This document shows, piece after piece, positions 8,439 to 16,965 of a DNA stretch of 64,000 bases; the first letter of the stretch is position 1, and each line of letters opens with the position of its first letter. The translations under genes and the position numbers were made by a program. The notes beneath the pieces were generated by a model that was not told the origin of the DNA, did no database searches, and worked only from the letters and a program-made list of their open reading frames with translations. The stretch comes from Saliphagus infecundisoli (GTDB lineage Archaea; Halobacteriota; Halobacteria; Halobacteriales; Natrialbaceae), in contig NZ_JAIWHV010000001.1 in NCBI RefSeq assembly GCF_020177375.1, forward strand, positions 1-64,000, given 5' to 3'.

Positions 8439-10172
8439 TCAGTCCGCCCGGCCCGGCACTCGCACGGTCGCGAACCGCTCGAGATCGACGTCGGGGCCGG
8501 CGACGCCGGCGGCCTCGGCGACCGACTCGTAGGGGCGGCCGACGACGACGTCCCCGGCGCGGCTCCGTCCAAGCCCCGGGATCGCCGTCAGCTCGTCCAT
8601 CGAGGCCGCGTTGAGGTCGAGGGGGTAGGGGACGCCGGTCACCGAGCGGTAGCCGTGGTCGACGACGGCGACGTCCGCCGTCGTTCCGAGCTCGCGCTCG
8701 CCGGGGATCCCGACCAGCAGCGGGTAGGTTCCCAGCTGCCGGCCGAACGTCGTCCCGTCCTGGTGGTACTCGAGGTGGACGTCCGGGAGGACGGTTCCCG
8801 GCGGGGCGACCCGCTTGAGCATTGGATTGTCGATCTCCTCGCGGACCCGCTGCTTGTAGCGCTTGAACAGCTTCTTGTGGTCGTGTGCGATCTCGGCGCC
8901 CGTCTCGGACATCTCGGTGCCCGAAAACGCCATCACCTGGCGGATGTTGACCCGCCGGAGCATGAGCCCCTCCTCGAAGACTCGCTCGAGAAAGGCCATG
9001 TTGCGCTCGTAGGTCTCCTCGCGTTCGCCCTGGAGGCCGTGGAGGAGGTTGATCCCCGGGAGCAGTTTGGGGAGCCGTCGCGTGGCGTCGGGGCTGAAAT
9101 TAGGAGCTGTGTCCTTCTCCCCTCCCGGGCGCCACCCCGCCTCCTCGTTGACGATCCGGACGGCCTCGAGACACTCCTCGGCGGTCACGTTCAGGTTGTT
9201 CTCCTCCTGGACGACGGGGTCGGCCGACTCGAGGCCGAACGCGGCGGTGTCTCCGGGAGTGTTGTGCTCGGCGATGATCCGGATCCCCTCGCGGCTCTTC
9301 TCGGGCCACTCGACGACGGTGATCGGGTTCATGTTGTCGAGGTGGAGCGTGCCGAGGTCGGGGACGGCCTCGCGGATCCCGCCGTAGAGTTCCCGGAGGG
9401 CGTCGGGGTTTGGCGCCTCGCCGTCGCCGCCGTAGGCGAGGATGTCGGCCTGGCGGCCGAGCCGGAAGTGGGCGGCGCCGTGGTCGGAAAGCGCGGCGAC
9501 CTCGCCGACGACGCTCTCGGGGGGGCGAAAGTCGGGATCGCCGTACAGCGGTTCGGTACAGAACGAACAGCGGTAGGCACAGCCCCGCGAGGTCTCGAGT
9601 TCGCAGATGAGGTAGTCGGGGTGGTTCGGGTGTTGCTCGACGACGAATGCGCCCTCCCGGGCCCACCGGGTGACCTCGCGGACGTCGCGCATCCGGTTGG
9701 AAAAGCCCTCGAGGCCGCTCTCGACCAAGTCGTGGGCGGCGGCCTCGACGTCGCCTTTCGCGACGAACTCGAAGTCGAGGTCCTGGCGTTCGGTCTCCGT
9801 CGCGCCCGCGTTCTCCTCGCCGACGCCGAACTTGACGGGGCCGCCCATCAGGCTCGTCCCCTCGGCGACCCAGGCGAGTTCCCGAACTTCGTCGGGTTCG
9901 GCGGGCGTTCCGCCGACGTAGCTCCCGGGGACGGTCATCCCGCCGAGGTAGATCATGAGGTCGGCGTCCTCGACGTCCCGCCAGCGCCCGGACTCCTCGC
10001 GGAGGGCGTCGATCGTGTGGTAGGTGATCCGCTCGCGGGGGACGCCGGCATCGACGAGCGCGCCCGCAGTGTACCGGGGGTACGTCGAGATATAGGGCGG
10101 GACCCCGAAGTGTGCGGGCTCGTCGACGTAGCCGTCGACGATGGTCACCGACAGCGTTTCGGGCTCCGTCAT
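8439..10172 (-). CDS. Radical SAM protein with N-terminal B12-like and C-terminal HhH region
   Basis: A 577-residue radical SAM enzyme. The 4Fe-4S motif CAYRCSFC (CxxxCxxC) lies near residue 203, after a B12-binding-like Rossmann region (residues about 1-170). The C-terminus NAASMDELTAIPGLGRSRAGDVV is a helix-hairpin-helix element. The family is conserved across haloarchaea and methanogens (MJ1487-like architecture), but no reaction is established to my knowledge. Length is normal for the family. It is divergent from the zinc microprotein gene at 10265. Confidence 0.87.
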   Translation of the reverse strand: MTEPETLSVTIVDGYVDEPAHFGVPPYISTYPRYTAGALVDAGVPRERITYHTIDALREESGRWRDVEDADLMIYLGGMTVPGSYVGGTPAEPDEVRELAWVAEGTSLMGGPVKFGVGEENAGATETERQDLDFEFVAKGDVEAAAHDLVESGLEGFSNRMRDVREVTRWAREGAFVVEQHPNHPDYLICELETSRGCAYRCSFCTEPLYGDPDFRPPESVVGEVAALSDHGAAHFRLGRQADILAYGGDGEAPNPDALRELYGGIREAVPDLGTLHLDNMNPITVVEWPEKSREGIRIIAEHNTPGDTAAFGLESADPVVQEENNLNVTAEECLEAVRIVNEEAGWRPGGEKDTAPNFSPDATRRLPKLLPGINLLHGLQGEREETYERNMAFLERVFEEGLMLRRVNIRQVMAFSGTEMSETGAEIAHDHKKLFKRYKQRVREEIDNPMLKRVAPPGTVLPDVHLEYHQDGTTFGRQLGTYPLLVGIPGERELGTTADVAVVDHGYRSVTGVPYPLDLNAASMDELTAIPGLGRSRAGDVVVGRPYESVAEAAGVAGPDVDLERFATVRVPGRAD

Positions 10173-10264
10173 CGTCGGAAGTAACCCCTCGATGCCTAAA
10201 ACGATGACTACCCGCTGGTTCCCCTACCCGTGCGTTGATGGGTCTGCCGGTGATACCCCCACGC

Positions 10265-10423
10265 ATGCCACCGACGAAGGAGGTCAAGTGTACCGACGAC
10301 GGCTGCTTTCTCGACATGTTCGAGAACCACTACACCTACGACGTCCCCGAGGACCACGGCGTCGCCGACCTCTCGTGTCCGGTCTGTGGGGGGACCGACT
10401 GTCTCGAGGAGATCGAACTCTGA
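10265..10423 (+). CDS. Small zinc-ribbon protein, haloarchaeal (52 aa)
   Basis: A 52-residue protein with CTDDGC (residues 9-14) and CPVCGGTDC (CPxCG type) near residues 38-46, likely one zinc site. The start ATG 10265 gives the compact conserved form MPPTKEVKC; an upstream ATG at 10235 would add ten residues. No function is known. The gene lies between the radical SAM gene and an Hsp20-like gene. Confidence 0.78.
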   Translation: MPPTKEVKCTDDGCFLDMFENHYTYDVPEDHGVADLSCPVCGGTDCLEEIEL

Positions 10424-10600
10424 GGAGGTCTCGGGGGGCCCGGAGACGGCTCTCGCCCATCCCGTTCGCCCTCGGACGACGCGCGTCCGACGTTTATTTC
10501 GACAGGCAAAAACGATATGACGGTCCCCCGCGTACCGTTTCCCGTGCATGTCTGACGCATGGAGCCGCCCCTCGGCGGACCGGATCGGTGGGGGACGCCG

Positions 10601-11023
10601 ATGAACGTAAGCGAGGTCGGCCGGTCGGCCCGCGAGCGGATCTACCGACGGATCGGGGCCGCAAAGAGCTACGTCCAGGAGAACCGGCCGCTTCCCGTCG
10701 ACGTCCTCGAGGGAAGCCACTCCTATCTCGTCGTCTTCGACAGCCCCGGCGTCGGCCTCGAGGACGTCCAGGTCAGATACGTCGACGGCGGCGTCCGGAT
10801 CCGGATCGACCGCTTCCGGGAGTTCCACGACGGGTTCGAGATGCGCTTTCCCGGCCGCGGGATGGCCCTGAGCGGCGAGGCGACCCTGCCCGAGGACGCG
10901 GTCGTCGATCCCGACGGCGCGACCGCGCGGCTCACCGACGTCGGAACGCTGAACGTCGAGATCCCCAAGGACGGAGCCGACGCCGACCGGGAGGCCAACC
11001 CCGGGGAGATCATCCTCGACTGA
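10601..11023 (+). CDS. Hsp20/alpha-crystallin-like protein
   Basis: A 140-residue protein with a beta-sandwich that resembles a small heat-shock domain: HSYLVVFDSPGVGLEDVQVRY (strands 2-3), RIRIDRF, then LPEDAVVDPDGATARLTDVG and LNVEIPK at the end. It would be an ATP-independent holdase. ATG 10601 is chosen as the family start; ATG 10559 is in frame and would add 14 residues. A GTTTATTTC box at about 10492 implies transcription start near 10520 and therefore a leader of about 80 bases, long for this organism. Confidence 0.72.
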   Translation: MNVSEVGRSARERIYRRIGAAKSYVQENRPLPVDVLEGSHSYLVVFDSPGVGLEDVQVRYVDGGVRIRIDRFREFHDGFEMRFPGRGMALSGEATLPEDAVVDPDGATARLTDVGTLNVEIPKDGADADREANPGEIILD

Positions 11024-11028
11024 TCGCG

Positions 11029-11808
11029 TCAGTCGACCGTCCGGAGCCCGCCGGCGGGGTAGCCGACGACCGTCGTCGCGCCCGCCGACCGGAGCGCCCG
11101 CGCCCGTTGCTCGATCCCCGCCCCTGCTCCGACGAGCGCGTAGTCCCGGGCGGCCGAAAGGAGGACGCTTCGGGCCCGCCCCGAGGCCGCCGAGTCGGTC
11201 GGCGCGCCCGCGGGCAGGGCGTCGGCGACCGGCCGGCGTCGGGCGACGTACGCGCCCAAGGCGTCGAGGATCTCGTCGGCGTCGTCGGTCGCGAGCGTCG
11301 GCGCGTACACCGCGATCTCGCCGTCGAACCCCGCGGCCCGCAGCGCGCGGAGGTCCTCCTCGGTCGTCCGCGAGAGCAACTCGTACTGGGGCGCGCCCGT
11401 CGCGAGCGCCGTCCGCTCGATCCCCTCGGTGCCGACCCAGGCGTCGGGTGCCGTCTCGAGTGCGGCCCCGAGCCGCGGGGCGATCGCCCGCTCGCGCTCC
11501 TCGTCGGTGAGGTAGGCGGGGTGGCCGGCGACGAGCACCCGGCCGGCGGCGGGCGGGAGCTCGGCGAGCAGCGAGTCGTCGCCCAGCGGGTCGAAGCCGT
11601 CGGCCCGGACCGGCGTCGTCACGAGGACGCGGGTCTCGCGGGCGAGGTCGGCGAGGGCCTCCCGGTCGGGGAGGTGCTCGCAGCCCTCGTAGTCGATGGC
11701 GACCGTCCCGACGGGGATCCGGGCGGCCGCCGACACCGGCGACTCGCTGGGCTTGATCGCGACCGCGTCGAGCGCGTCCCACGCCCGGCTCGTCTGCCGT
11801 GATCTCAT
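11029..11808 (-). CDS. Conserved haloarchaeal protein, unknown function
   Basis: A 259-residue soluble protein that I do not recognise with certainty. It has alternating hydrophobic strands typical of an alpha/beta barrel (RVLVTTPVRADGFDP, RVLVAGHPAYLT, DAWVGTEGIER, GEIAVYAPTLATDD) and ends with ARALRSAGATTVVGYPAGGL, which recalls the phosphate or cofactor rim of luciferase-like (F420/flavin) barrels. That likeness is inference only. It is convergent with the Hsp20-like gene, with a 5-bp gap. Confidence 0.6.
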   Translation of the reverse strand: MRSRQTSRAWDALDAVAIKPSESPVSAAARIPVGTVAIDYEGCEHLPDREALADLARETRVLVTTPVRADGFDPLGDDSLLAELPPAAGRVLVAGHPAYLTDEERERAIAPRLGAALETAPDAWVGTEGIERTALATGAPQYELLSRTTEEDLRALRAAGFDGEIAVYAPTLATDDADEILDALGAYVARRRPVADALPAGAPTDSAASGRARSVLLSAARDYALVGAGAGIEQRARALRSAGATTVVGYPAGGLRTVD

Positions 11809-12006
11809 CGATGTGCCCCCCTATCGCGGAACTCGATCCATCGTCTCTGCGACCATGGACCCCCTCCGGCGGTAGCGTGGAAAAGGCTGCCGCTTGGCGC
11901 GAGTGTGGCCGCCGTCGCCGTCGCTTCCGGGGGAGCACGCGAGAGAAGCGTGGCCGACGGGGCGGCCCCCGCGGCGGTCGGTCGCCGATACCTCCTCCGC
12001 TCGCTC

Positions 12007-12153
12007 TCAGAGCAGGAACGAGACCACGGCGAGCACGAGGAAGACGATCACGAGCCACTTCGCGATCGTCATCGTGACGCCGGCGACGCCGGTCGCGCCG
12101 AGCGCGGATGCGATTATTGCCAGTACGAAGAACGCGATTGCCAACTCTAGCAT
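12007..12153 (-). CDS. DUF1328/YtjA-like small membrane protein (48 aa)
   Basis: A 48-residue hydrophobic protein with two membrane helices: [16 protein letters not shown] and, after a short turn with TGVAGVTM, a second helix [16 protein letters not shown]. This matches the small DUF1328 family found in bacteria and archaea; the function is unknown, with stress association suggested in some bacteria. The frame is intact from ATG 12153 to TGA 12007-12009. Confidence 0.75.
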   Translation of the reverse strand: MLELAIAFFVLAIIASALGATGVAGVTMTIAKWLVIVFLVLAVVSFLL

Positions 12154-12240
12154 GGACTCACTTTCAGCCTGTCCTCATAAATGGGTTGAGCTTGGATACG
12201 CCGTATGCGGCGTCTGGAGCCCGATTTCGTCGGACCTCCG

Positions 12241-12852
12241 TCAGACGGCGCCGTCGCTCGAGCGATCGACCCGGTCTGCGGGTTCGAACCCGCTCGTCAG
12301 TTCGAGGAGCTGGACGAGGATCCGGCCGGTCGCCCCCCAGACGGTGTAGCCGTCAACGCGGAAGTAGTGGATGGTGATCTCGCCGTAGTGGGGGTGATCG
12401 CGGCGCTCGCTCTCGTAGTTGGCGGGATCGAGCAGTCCGGCGACGGGCAACAGTGCGATCTCGGCGACCTCGCGGTGGTCGGGCTCGTAGGCCCGGTCGG
12501 GAACCGTGACGACGAAGGGGGAAACTGCGTACTCGGTGACCGTCCGGATGTCGTCGAGGCGGCCGATCACCTCCACTTCCTCCCGGAGCAGGCCGATCTC
12601 CTCGAACCCCTCCCGGAGGGCGGTGTCGAGGATCGTCCGGTCGCCGGGCTCGGCCCCGCCGCCCGGGAAACTCATCTGGCCGGGGTGTTCGCCGAGGTGG
12701 TCCGCACGTTTGGTGAAGAGGAGGTACTGCTCGCCCCCCCGCTCGACGACCGGCGCGAGCACGGCCGCATCGGAGGGCTGGTCCCGGATCTCGGCCGGCT
12801 CGTGGCCCGCGATCGCCGTCAGGTCCAGACGACGCTCGCACTCCTCGGTCAT
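12241..12852 (-). CDS. Nudix hydrolase, CoA pyrophosphatase type (NudL-like)
   Basis: A 203-residue Nudix enzyme. The Nudix box ends LREGFEEIGL, preceded by the UPF0035 signature LLFTKRADHLGEHPGQMSF then PGGGAEPGD, which marks CoA diphosphatases that cut coenzyme A or acyl-CoA into phosphopantetheine and ADP. The first Glu of the general Nudix pattern is replaced, as is usual in this subfamily. Start ATG 12852 overlaps the stop of the upstream gene by one base, so the two are translationally coupled. Confidence 0.88.
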   Translation of the reverse strand: MTEECERRLDLTAIAGHEPAEIRDQPSDAAVLAPVVERGGEQYLLFTKRADHLGEHPGQMSFPGGGAEPGDRTILDTALREGFEEIGLLREEVEVIGRLDDIRTVTEYAVSPFVVTVPDRAYEPDHREVAEIALLPVAGLLDPANYESERRDHPHYGEITIHYFRVDGYTVWGATGRILVQLLELTSGFEPADRVDRSSDGAV

Positions 12853-13328
12853 CAGCCGTCCTCCTCGAGCCCGGCGAGTGCGTCCTCGATGCGGTCGCGT
12901 TCGTCCTCGAAGTCCGCCGGCGCCCAGGCCTCGACGTCGTAGCTCGTATCGAGCAGTTCGCGGAGCCGGTCGCCGTCCCCGGCCCGGATCGCGGCCCGCA
13001 CCGCCCGGTTGTACCGCCCGCGGACGGCGTCGGCCGCGGCCGCACGCTCTACGTCCCGGGGATCGACCGAGAGGATGTGCCGGAGGTCCTCGCCGCCCTC
13101 CGGGAGCGTCGGGAACGCCGTCGGGCCGGCGACGTAGAGGGACGTTCCGTCGTGGGTGACCACGACGACCCCGAACGACCGGCGGGCAGCGGCGAGCGCG
13201 GGGCCGAGTTCCGGCTCGGGGGCGCCGCTCCGGGCGGCCGCCTCCGAGAGGGCCCGCTCGAGCTCCCTTCGGGTGAGCCCGCCGAAGAGTTCGAGGACGC
13301 CGGCGAGTTCGTCGGCGCTCACGTCCAT
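12852..13328 (-). CDS. Conserved haloarchaeal protein (DUF7109-like)
   Basis: A 158-residue protein of haloarchaeal type. The N-terminal half is helical (DELAGVLELFGGLTRRELERAL), then a short beta pair (FGVVVVTHDGTSLYVAGPTAF), then a helical C-terminus with basic and acidic faces. No catalytic motif is seen. It precedes the CoA-pyrophosphatase gene, its TGA sharing a base with that gene's ATG, and the conserved pairing is its best functional clue. Confidence 0.7.
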   Translation of the reverse strand: MDVSADELAGVLELFGGLTRRELERALSEAAARSGAPEPELGPALAAARRSFGVVVVTHDGTSLYVAGPTAFPTLPEGGEDLRHILSVDPRDVERAAAADAVRGRYNRAVRAAIRAGDGDRLRELLDTSYDVEAWAPADFEDERDRIEDALAGLEEDG

Positions 13329-13368
13329 GGAGAGGTCATGGGCGCCCGCCTAGATGAGCCTTGCCCGA

Positions 13369-14472
13369 TCACGTCCCGCCAGCTCCCCCCGTTCGGGCCG
13401 CCTTGAGGACCCGTTCGGGCGCGAAGGGGGCGTCGCTCCAGGCGGGCAGGCGCCGGTCGGCGCCCGGGGGACCGATCGCGCCCGCGTAGCGCTCGACCTG
13501 GTCGCGCTCGCTCGCCGGGTCGTACGCGAGGCCGTTGTGGGCCGCGTCCGCACGGTACTGGACGACCAGCCGCCGGCCCTCCGCCCGGAAGCGATCGGGG
13601 AGGCTCTCGTAGTCGGGATCGACGCCGAACTCCTCGGCCACCCGGAGCAGGGTCGCGACGACCTCCCGGCTCATCCCCTCCAACCCCTCGGTGCCGGCGA
13701 CCGCGCGGTGGTCGTGGACGTGGCGGCCCAGATCGACCTGGACCGTCCCCTCGAACCCGGCGTAGGCGAAGGCGTCACCCAGGGTGCCGACCTCGAGGCC
13801 CCAGGCGGGCGGCGCGCGGATCTCGCGGGCGAACTCGGCGGTCGCGGCGAACTCGCCGGCCAGCGCGTACCGAAACGAATCGAGGTAGTCGAGGACCGGG
13901 GCGTCGCTTTCGGTGGAAAGCGCCCGGACCAGCGGCTCGTAACAGAGCCGGAACAGTCGGCCGTAGAGCCGGCCGTCCTCGACACGGGCGTAGTAGCCCT
14001 TCGCGAACTCGAAACCCGCCTCCGTCGCGAGCGGGGAGAGCAGGCGGGCGACGTGGCTCCCCTCGTAACTCGTCGCGTCGGCGTCGTGGACGACGACGTA
14101 CTCGCCCGCGTCGGCCGCGGGCCCGAGCGCGAGCCAGACGTCCCGCCCCTTCCCGAAGCCGTCTCCCAGTCCCGCCCCCGCGAGCAGGTCCTCGACGGCA
14201 GGCGCGTTACACCACAGCACCGACAGCGGGAGGTCGTAGCCCGACAGCCACTTTCGGAAGCCCCCGATCCGCTCAGCGGGCGCGCGGACGGGGACGAAGA
14301 CGCGGGCGGGCGAGAGACGCTCGAGTTCCGAGAGGGCAGCCTCGGCCGCCGGCGCGCCCCGATCGCGGTCAGTCATCGGGACGACGACCGCGGCCTCGGC
14401 GACGGGCGCCGTCGCCGGATCGAACCCCCCCAGCCGGTGGAGCGTCGCGACCCGCTCCTGGACGTACTCCAT
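13369..14472 (-). CDS. GT81-like glycosyltransferase (glucosyl/mannosyl-3-phosphoglycerate synthase-like)
   Basis: A 367-residue GT-A glycosyltransferase. VVHDADATSYEGSHVARLL near residue 140 holds the nucleotide-sugar and metal-binding acidic motif; FEFAKGYYARV and GLEVGTLGDAFA follow as in the glucosyl-3-phosphoglycerate synthase group. That family makes precursors of compatible solutes or glycolipids. ATG 14472 (MEYVQERVATLH) matches the usual haloarchaeal N-terminus; an in-frame ATG at 14499 would add nine residues. The exact sugar and acceptor cannot be read from sequence. Confidence 0.8.
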   Translation of the reverse strand: MEYVQERVATLHRLGGFDPATAPVAEAAVVVPMTDRDRGAPAAEAALSELERLSPARVFVPVRAPAERIGGFRKWLSGYDLPLSVLWCNAPAVEDLLAGAGLGDGFGKGRDVWLALGPAADAGEYVVVHDADATSYEGSHVARLLSPLATEAGFEFAKGYYARVEDGRLYGRLFRLCYEPLVRALSTESDAPVLDYLDSFRYALAGEFAATAEFAREIRAPPAWGLEVGTLGDAFAYAGFEGTVQVDLGRHVHDHRAVAGTEGLEGMSREVVATLLRVAEEFGVDPDYESLPDRFRAEGRRLVVQYRADAAHNGLAYDPASERDQVERYAGAIGPPGADRRLPAWSDAPFAPERVLKAARTGGAGGT

Positions 14473-14616
14473 TTCCTCCCCCTTCGGGCCGAGGCCCAAA
14501 ACGGGCGCGGTTCCGGCGATCCACAGAGACGCGATTCCTCGCGGGGCTGTGGCGGGCGATTCCGCCGTCGGGGGCTTCGTAATAGTTAAACGACGGACGC
14601 GGCTACCACCGTGTGG

Positions 14617-14698
14617 GCCAGGATGGCCGAACGGTAAGGCGCACGCCTGGAAAGCGTGTTCCCTTTCGGGATTCTGGGTTCAAATCCCAGTCCTGGCG
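14617..14698 (+). tRNA. tRNA-Ser (anticodon GGA)
   Basis: An 82-nt class II tRNA. The acceptor stem GCCAGGA pairs with TCCTGGC and is followed by discriminator G. The D arm is GCC/GGC with a GG-containing loop, the anticodon stem CACGC/GCGTG encloses loop CTGGAAA (anticodon GGA), a TCCC/GGGA variable arm follows, and the T arm is CTGGG-TTCAAAT-CCCAG. CCA is not encoded. A TAGTTAAA promoter box lies about 27 bp upstream. Confidence 0.97.
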
Positions 14699-14757
14699 TA
14701 TTCTACCGCGAGCAACCCCGCGAGCGGAAGATACCCAACGAGGGGATTTGAATTACG

Positions 14758-14798
14758 GAAGACGCACGCTCACGAGCGAAGCGAGTGAGATCGTCTTC
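14758..14798. repeat. Inverted repeat (41-nt stem-loop) downstream of tRNA-Ser
   Basis: GAAGACG at 14758-14764 pairs with CGTCTTC at 14792-14798, and an inner CTCAC/GTGAG pair extends the stem around a GAGCGAAGC loop. It sits between the tRNA gene and a copied piece of its 3' end. Similar GAGCGAAGCGAGTGAG-type elements are common in haloarchaeal intergenic DNA. Confidence 0.6.
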
Positions 14799-14802
14799 AG
14801 GT

Positions 14803-14824
14803 GGTTCAAATCCCTGTCCTGGCG
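14803..14824 (+). repeat. Copy of the tRNA-Ser 3' end (att-like scar)
   Basis: This 22-nt stretch matches tRNA-Ser positions 14677-14698 at 21 of 22 bases (T loop through discriminator). A shorter inverted piece, GGGATTTGAA, lies at 14743-14752, and a D-arm-like GTGGCCGAACGG at 14857-14868. Direct copies of a tRNA 3' end are what integrase-mediated insertion at a tRNA leaves; no integrase or cargo remains here. Confidence 0.55.
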
Positions 14825-14944
14825 TCGCGAGGGGCGAGCGAAGCGGGTGCCTCGAAGTGGCCGAACGGCGACGCCGTGAGGTGCCTTTTGACGCGAGCAC
14901 TCCGCGAGCGATAGGTACCCGGATTCCCCCGTCTTCTGTCCGTC

Positions 14945-15220
14945 TCAGACGTCGACGTACTGCTCTTCCCACTCGCGGCGCGCCCGGATCGCCTCCCGTC
15001 CGGCCTCGGTGATCGCGTAGTAGTTCGTCCGGCGGTCGAGTTCGCCCTTCTCGACGAACTCCCTCTCGACGAGTTCGTCCAGATTCGGGTAGAGCCGTCC
15101 GTAGTTGATCTCGGCCTCGTAGTACTCCTCTAGCTCCGAGCCGACCGACTGGCCCGATGGCCTGTCGAAGCCGCTGATGACGTACAACAGGTCCCGCTGG
15201 AACCCCGTGAGGTCGTCCAT
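14945..15220 (-). CDS. PadR family transcriptional regulator
   Basis: A 91-residue winged-helix protein of the PadR family: LTGFQRDLLYVISGFDRPSG (helix 1), ELEEYYEAEINYGRLYPNLD (recognition helix region) and LVEREFVEKGELDRRTNYY (wing), ending with ITEAGREAIRARREW. Haloarchaea encode many of these single-domain forms; the target is unknown. It follows a 48-residue gene by one base, so the two are co-transcribed. Confidence 0.88.
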   Translation of the reverse strand: MDDLTGFQRDLLYVISGFDRPSGQSVGSELEEYYEAEINYGRLYPNLDELVEREFVEKGELDRRTNYYAITEAGREAIRARREWEEQYVDV

Positions 15221-15221
15221 C

Positions 15222-15368
15222 TCAACTCCCCTCGTCCGAATCGGGTCCGTCCTCGGCGTCCTGTTCGGACTGTAACACCTGCCGGATGTGGAAGTCCTTC
15301 TCGGTGGCCTCCTCTGCCTCCAGTGCCTTCTCGAGGTGCGTTCTCCAGTGTCGGGTGAGCCCCACCAT
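15222..15368 (-). CDS. Small hydrophilic protein upstream of padR (48 aa)
   Basis: A 48-residue charged protein (start MVGLTRHWRTHLEKALEAEE) with one amphipathic helix and an acidic tail. The frame is intact from ATG 15368 to TGA 15222-15224 and ends one base before the PadR start. No homology is recognised; it may be a partner or co-regulated product of the PadR regulator. It could also be a leader peptide. Confidence 0.55.
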   Translation of the reverse strand: MVGLTRHWRTHLEKALEAEEATEKDFHIRQVLQSEQDAEDGPDSDEGS

Positions 15369-15529
15369 TCTATACGACTACATACTGTCCGAGAAACTAA
15401 ACTGTATTGATAGTTAATGGCGATTAGACGACGGAATTTCCTATAGGGACGGATGTCGCTGGACCCACTCGCGAGGTGGGCCGCCGGCCCGGATCGGGCA
15501 TTTATTCGTCCCGACCCCTTAGCGCGGTC

Positions 15530-16162
15530 GTGACCCGTACCGACGACCGGATCGTGATGTACTCGGACTACGTCTGTCCCTTCTGTTACCTCGGTCGGCA
15601 GTCCCTCGACTCCTACCGCGAGCGTCGCGAGGACGACCTCGGGATCGACTGGCGCCCGTTCGACCTCCGGAGCGGGAAACGCGGTCCCGACGGCGAGATC
15701 GACCGCTCCGTCGAGGACGGCAAGGACGAGGGCTACTTCGAACAGGTCCGCGAGAACGTCGCGCGCCTGAAAGCGGAGTACGGCGCCGAGGGGATGCTCG
15801 CGCTCGAGGAGACCCCCGAGGTCGATTCCTTCGACGCACAGGTCGCCTCGCTTTTCGTCCGAGAGACCCGTCCCGACCGGTGGGAGGCGTTCGACGAGGC
15901 GATCCTCGAGGCGCTCTGGCTCGAGGGGCGCGACATCGGCGACCCCGAGGTGCTCGCCGGGATCGGCCGGGAGGTCGGCCTCGACGGCCGAGCGCTGCGA
16001 GACGCGATCGACGACGAGGACCACCGCGAACGCCTCCGGGAGCGGTTCGGGGCGGCCGAGCGCCGCGGGATCACCGGCGTCCCGACGTTCGTCTACGGCG
16101 ACCACGCCGCCCGCGGCGCGGTCCCGCCCGAGCACTTGGCGCGCCTCGTCGAGGGCGAGTGA
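15530..16162 (+). CDS. DsbA family oxidoreductase (FrnE-like)
   Basis: A 210-residue thioredoxin-fold protein of the DsbA/FrnE group. The active site CPFC lies at residues 16-19 after the first strand MYSDYV, a helical insertion follows, and the cis-Pro strand is GITGVPTFVYG near residue 185. Members act as thiol oxidoreductases or isomerases in the cytosol. GTG 15530 is chosen because a CATTTATTC box lies about 25-30 bp upstream and the family starts here. Confidence 0.88.
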   Translation: MTRTDDRIVMYSDYVCPFCYLGRQSLDSYRERREDDLGIDWRPFDLRSGKRGPDGEIDRSVEDGKDEGYFEQVRENVARLKAEYGAEGMLALEETPEVDSFDAQVASLFVRETRPDRWEAFDEAILEALWLEGRDIGDPEVLAGIGREVGLDGRALRDAIDDEDHRERLRERFGAAERRGITGVPTFVYGDHAARGAVPPEHLARLVEGE

Positions 16163-16189
16163 CCGGGAGCCGGCCGGGGTCGCCGGCCG

Positions 16190-16876
16190 CTACCGCTCCG
16201 CGTCCGCCTCGGGGACGTCCTCGCCCGCTACGCCGTCGATCCGGCCCACGACCTCCCGGAGGGCGAACGCCTCGCCGATCGCGCTCTCCGCGAAGGGGCC
16301 GTCGGCGTTCGGGAACCCCCCGGTCGTCCCGAGTTCGTCCTCGACCGCGGCCATCAGCGCGCGCTCCGCCCCGGTCCACTGGCTCCGGCCGAACGCCTCC
16401 TCGGCCTTGGAAGGGGTCAGAACCCTGGTCGCGGTCAGCTCGCCCCCGCTCCTGGCGACGTGTTCCCCGACGACGAGCTCCAGGGGATCGGTCCGCCTGG
16501 CGTCGGCGGCGGCCTCGCGGGCCCGCTCTACGTAGCGCTCGGCCGCCGCGAGGTCGGCCCGGAGCGCCTCGAGCTTCTCGGGGGGAAGCTTGCTTCCGGT
16601 CGTTTCCTCGCCGTTGATCGTCGGCTTGGGGTCGTAGATCACCGCGCCGTGGTGGTCGGAGAGCACGTCCGTGAGCCCGCTTCGCTCGCCGCCCTCCCAG
16701 CTCGCGGTCCACTCGATCGCGGCCCGCCCGTGGGTGACGGTGACCGAGAACGCGAGGGCGAGTTCGGTGCCGTCGTCCGCACAGACGTGTTCGACGGTAC
16801 CGAACTCGGGCGGCTCGGGTAGATCCGCGTTCTCCACCGCCGTAAGCGGCGCCACGTCGCGTCCACCCTCGTCCAT
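16190..16876 (-). CDS. Hypothetical haloarchaeal protein
   Basis: A 228-residue acidic soluble protein I cannot assign. The first third looks beta-rich (GTVEHVCADDGTELALAFSV, GRAAIEWTASW), and the remainder is helical with a segment LEALRADLAAAERYVERARE that could form a coiled coil. A start at ATG 16876 gives a compact protein. It is convergent with the FrnE-like gene and divergent from the MFS transporter. Codon use looks normal for the window. Confidence 0.55.
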   Translation of the reverse strand: MDEGGRDVAPLTAVENADLPEPPEFGTVEHVCADDGTELALAFSVTVTHGRAAIEWTASWEGGERSGLTDVLSDHHGAVIYDPKPTINGEETTGSKLPPEKLEALRADLAAAERYVERAREAAADARRTDPLELVVGEHVARSGGELTATRVLTPSKAEEAFGRSQWTGAERALMAAVEDELGTTGGFPNADGPFAESAIGEAFALREVVGRIDGVAGEDVPEADAER

Positions 16877-16965
16877 AGTTCACGTGGAACATCGCCGTTG
16901 GTAATCGTTTCGGCCGGCGGCCACGAAGGGGAAGCGTCGTATATCAGGAGCGGCGAGGTTCGGGG

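Noticed and set aside
10517-10555. A 12-codon frame (MTVPRVPFPVHV) in the leader of the Hsp20-like gene.
   Set aside because: It lies at the expected mRNA start and could be a leader peptide, but it is too short to support without conservation data.
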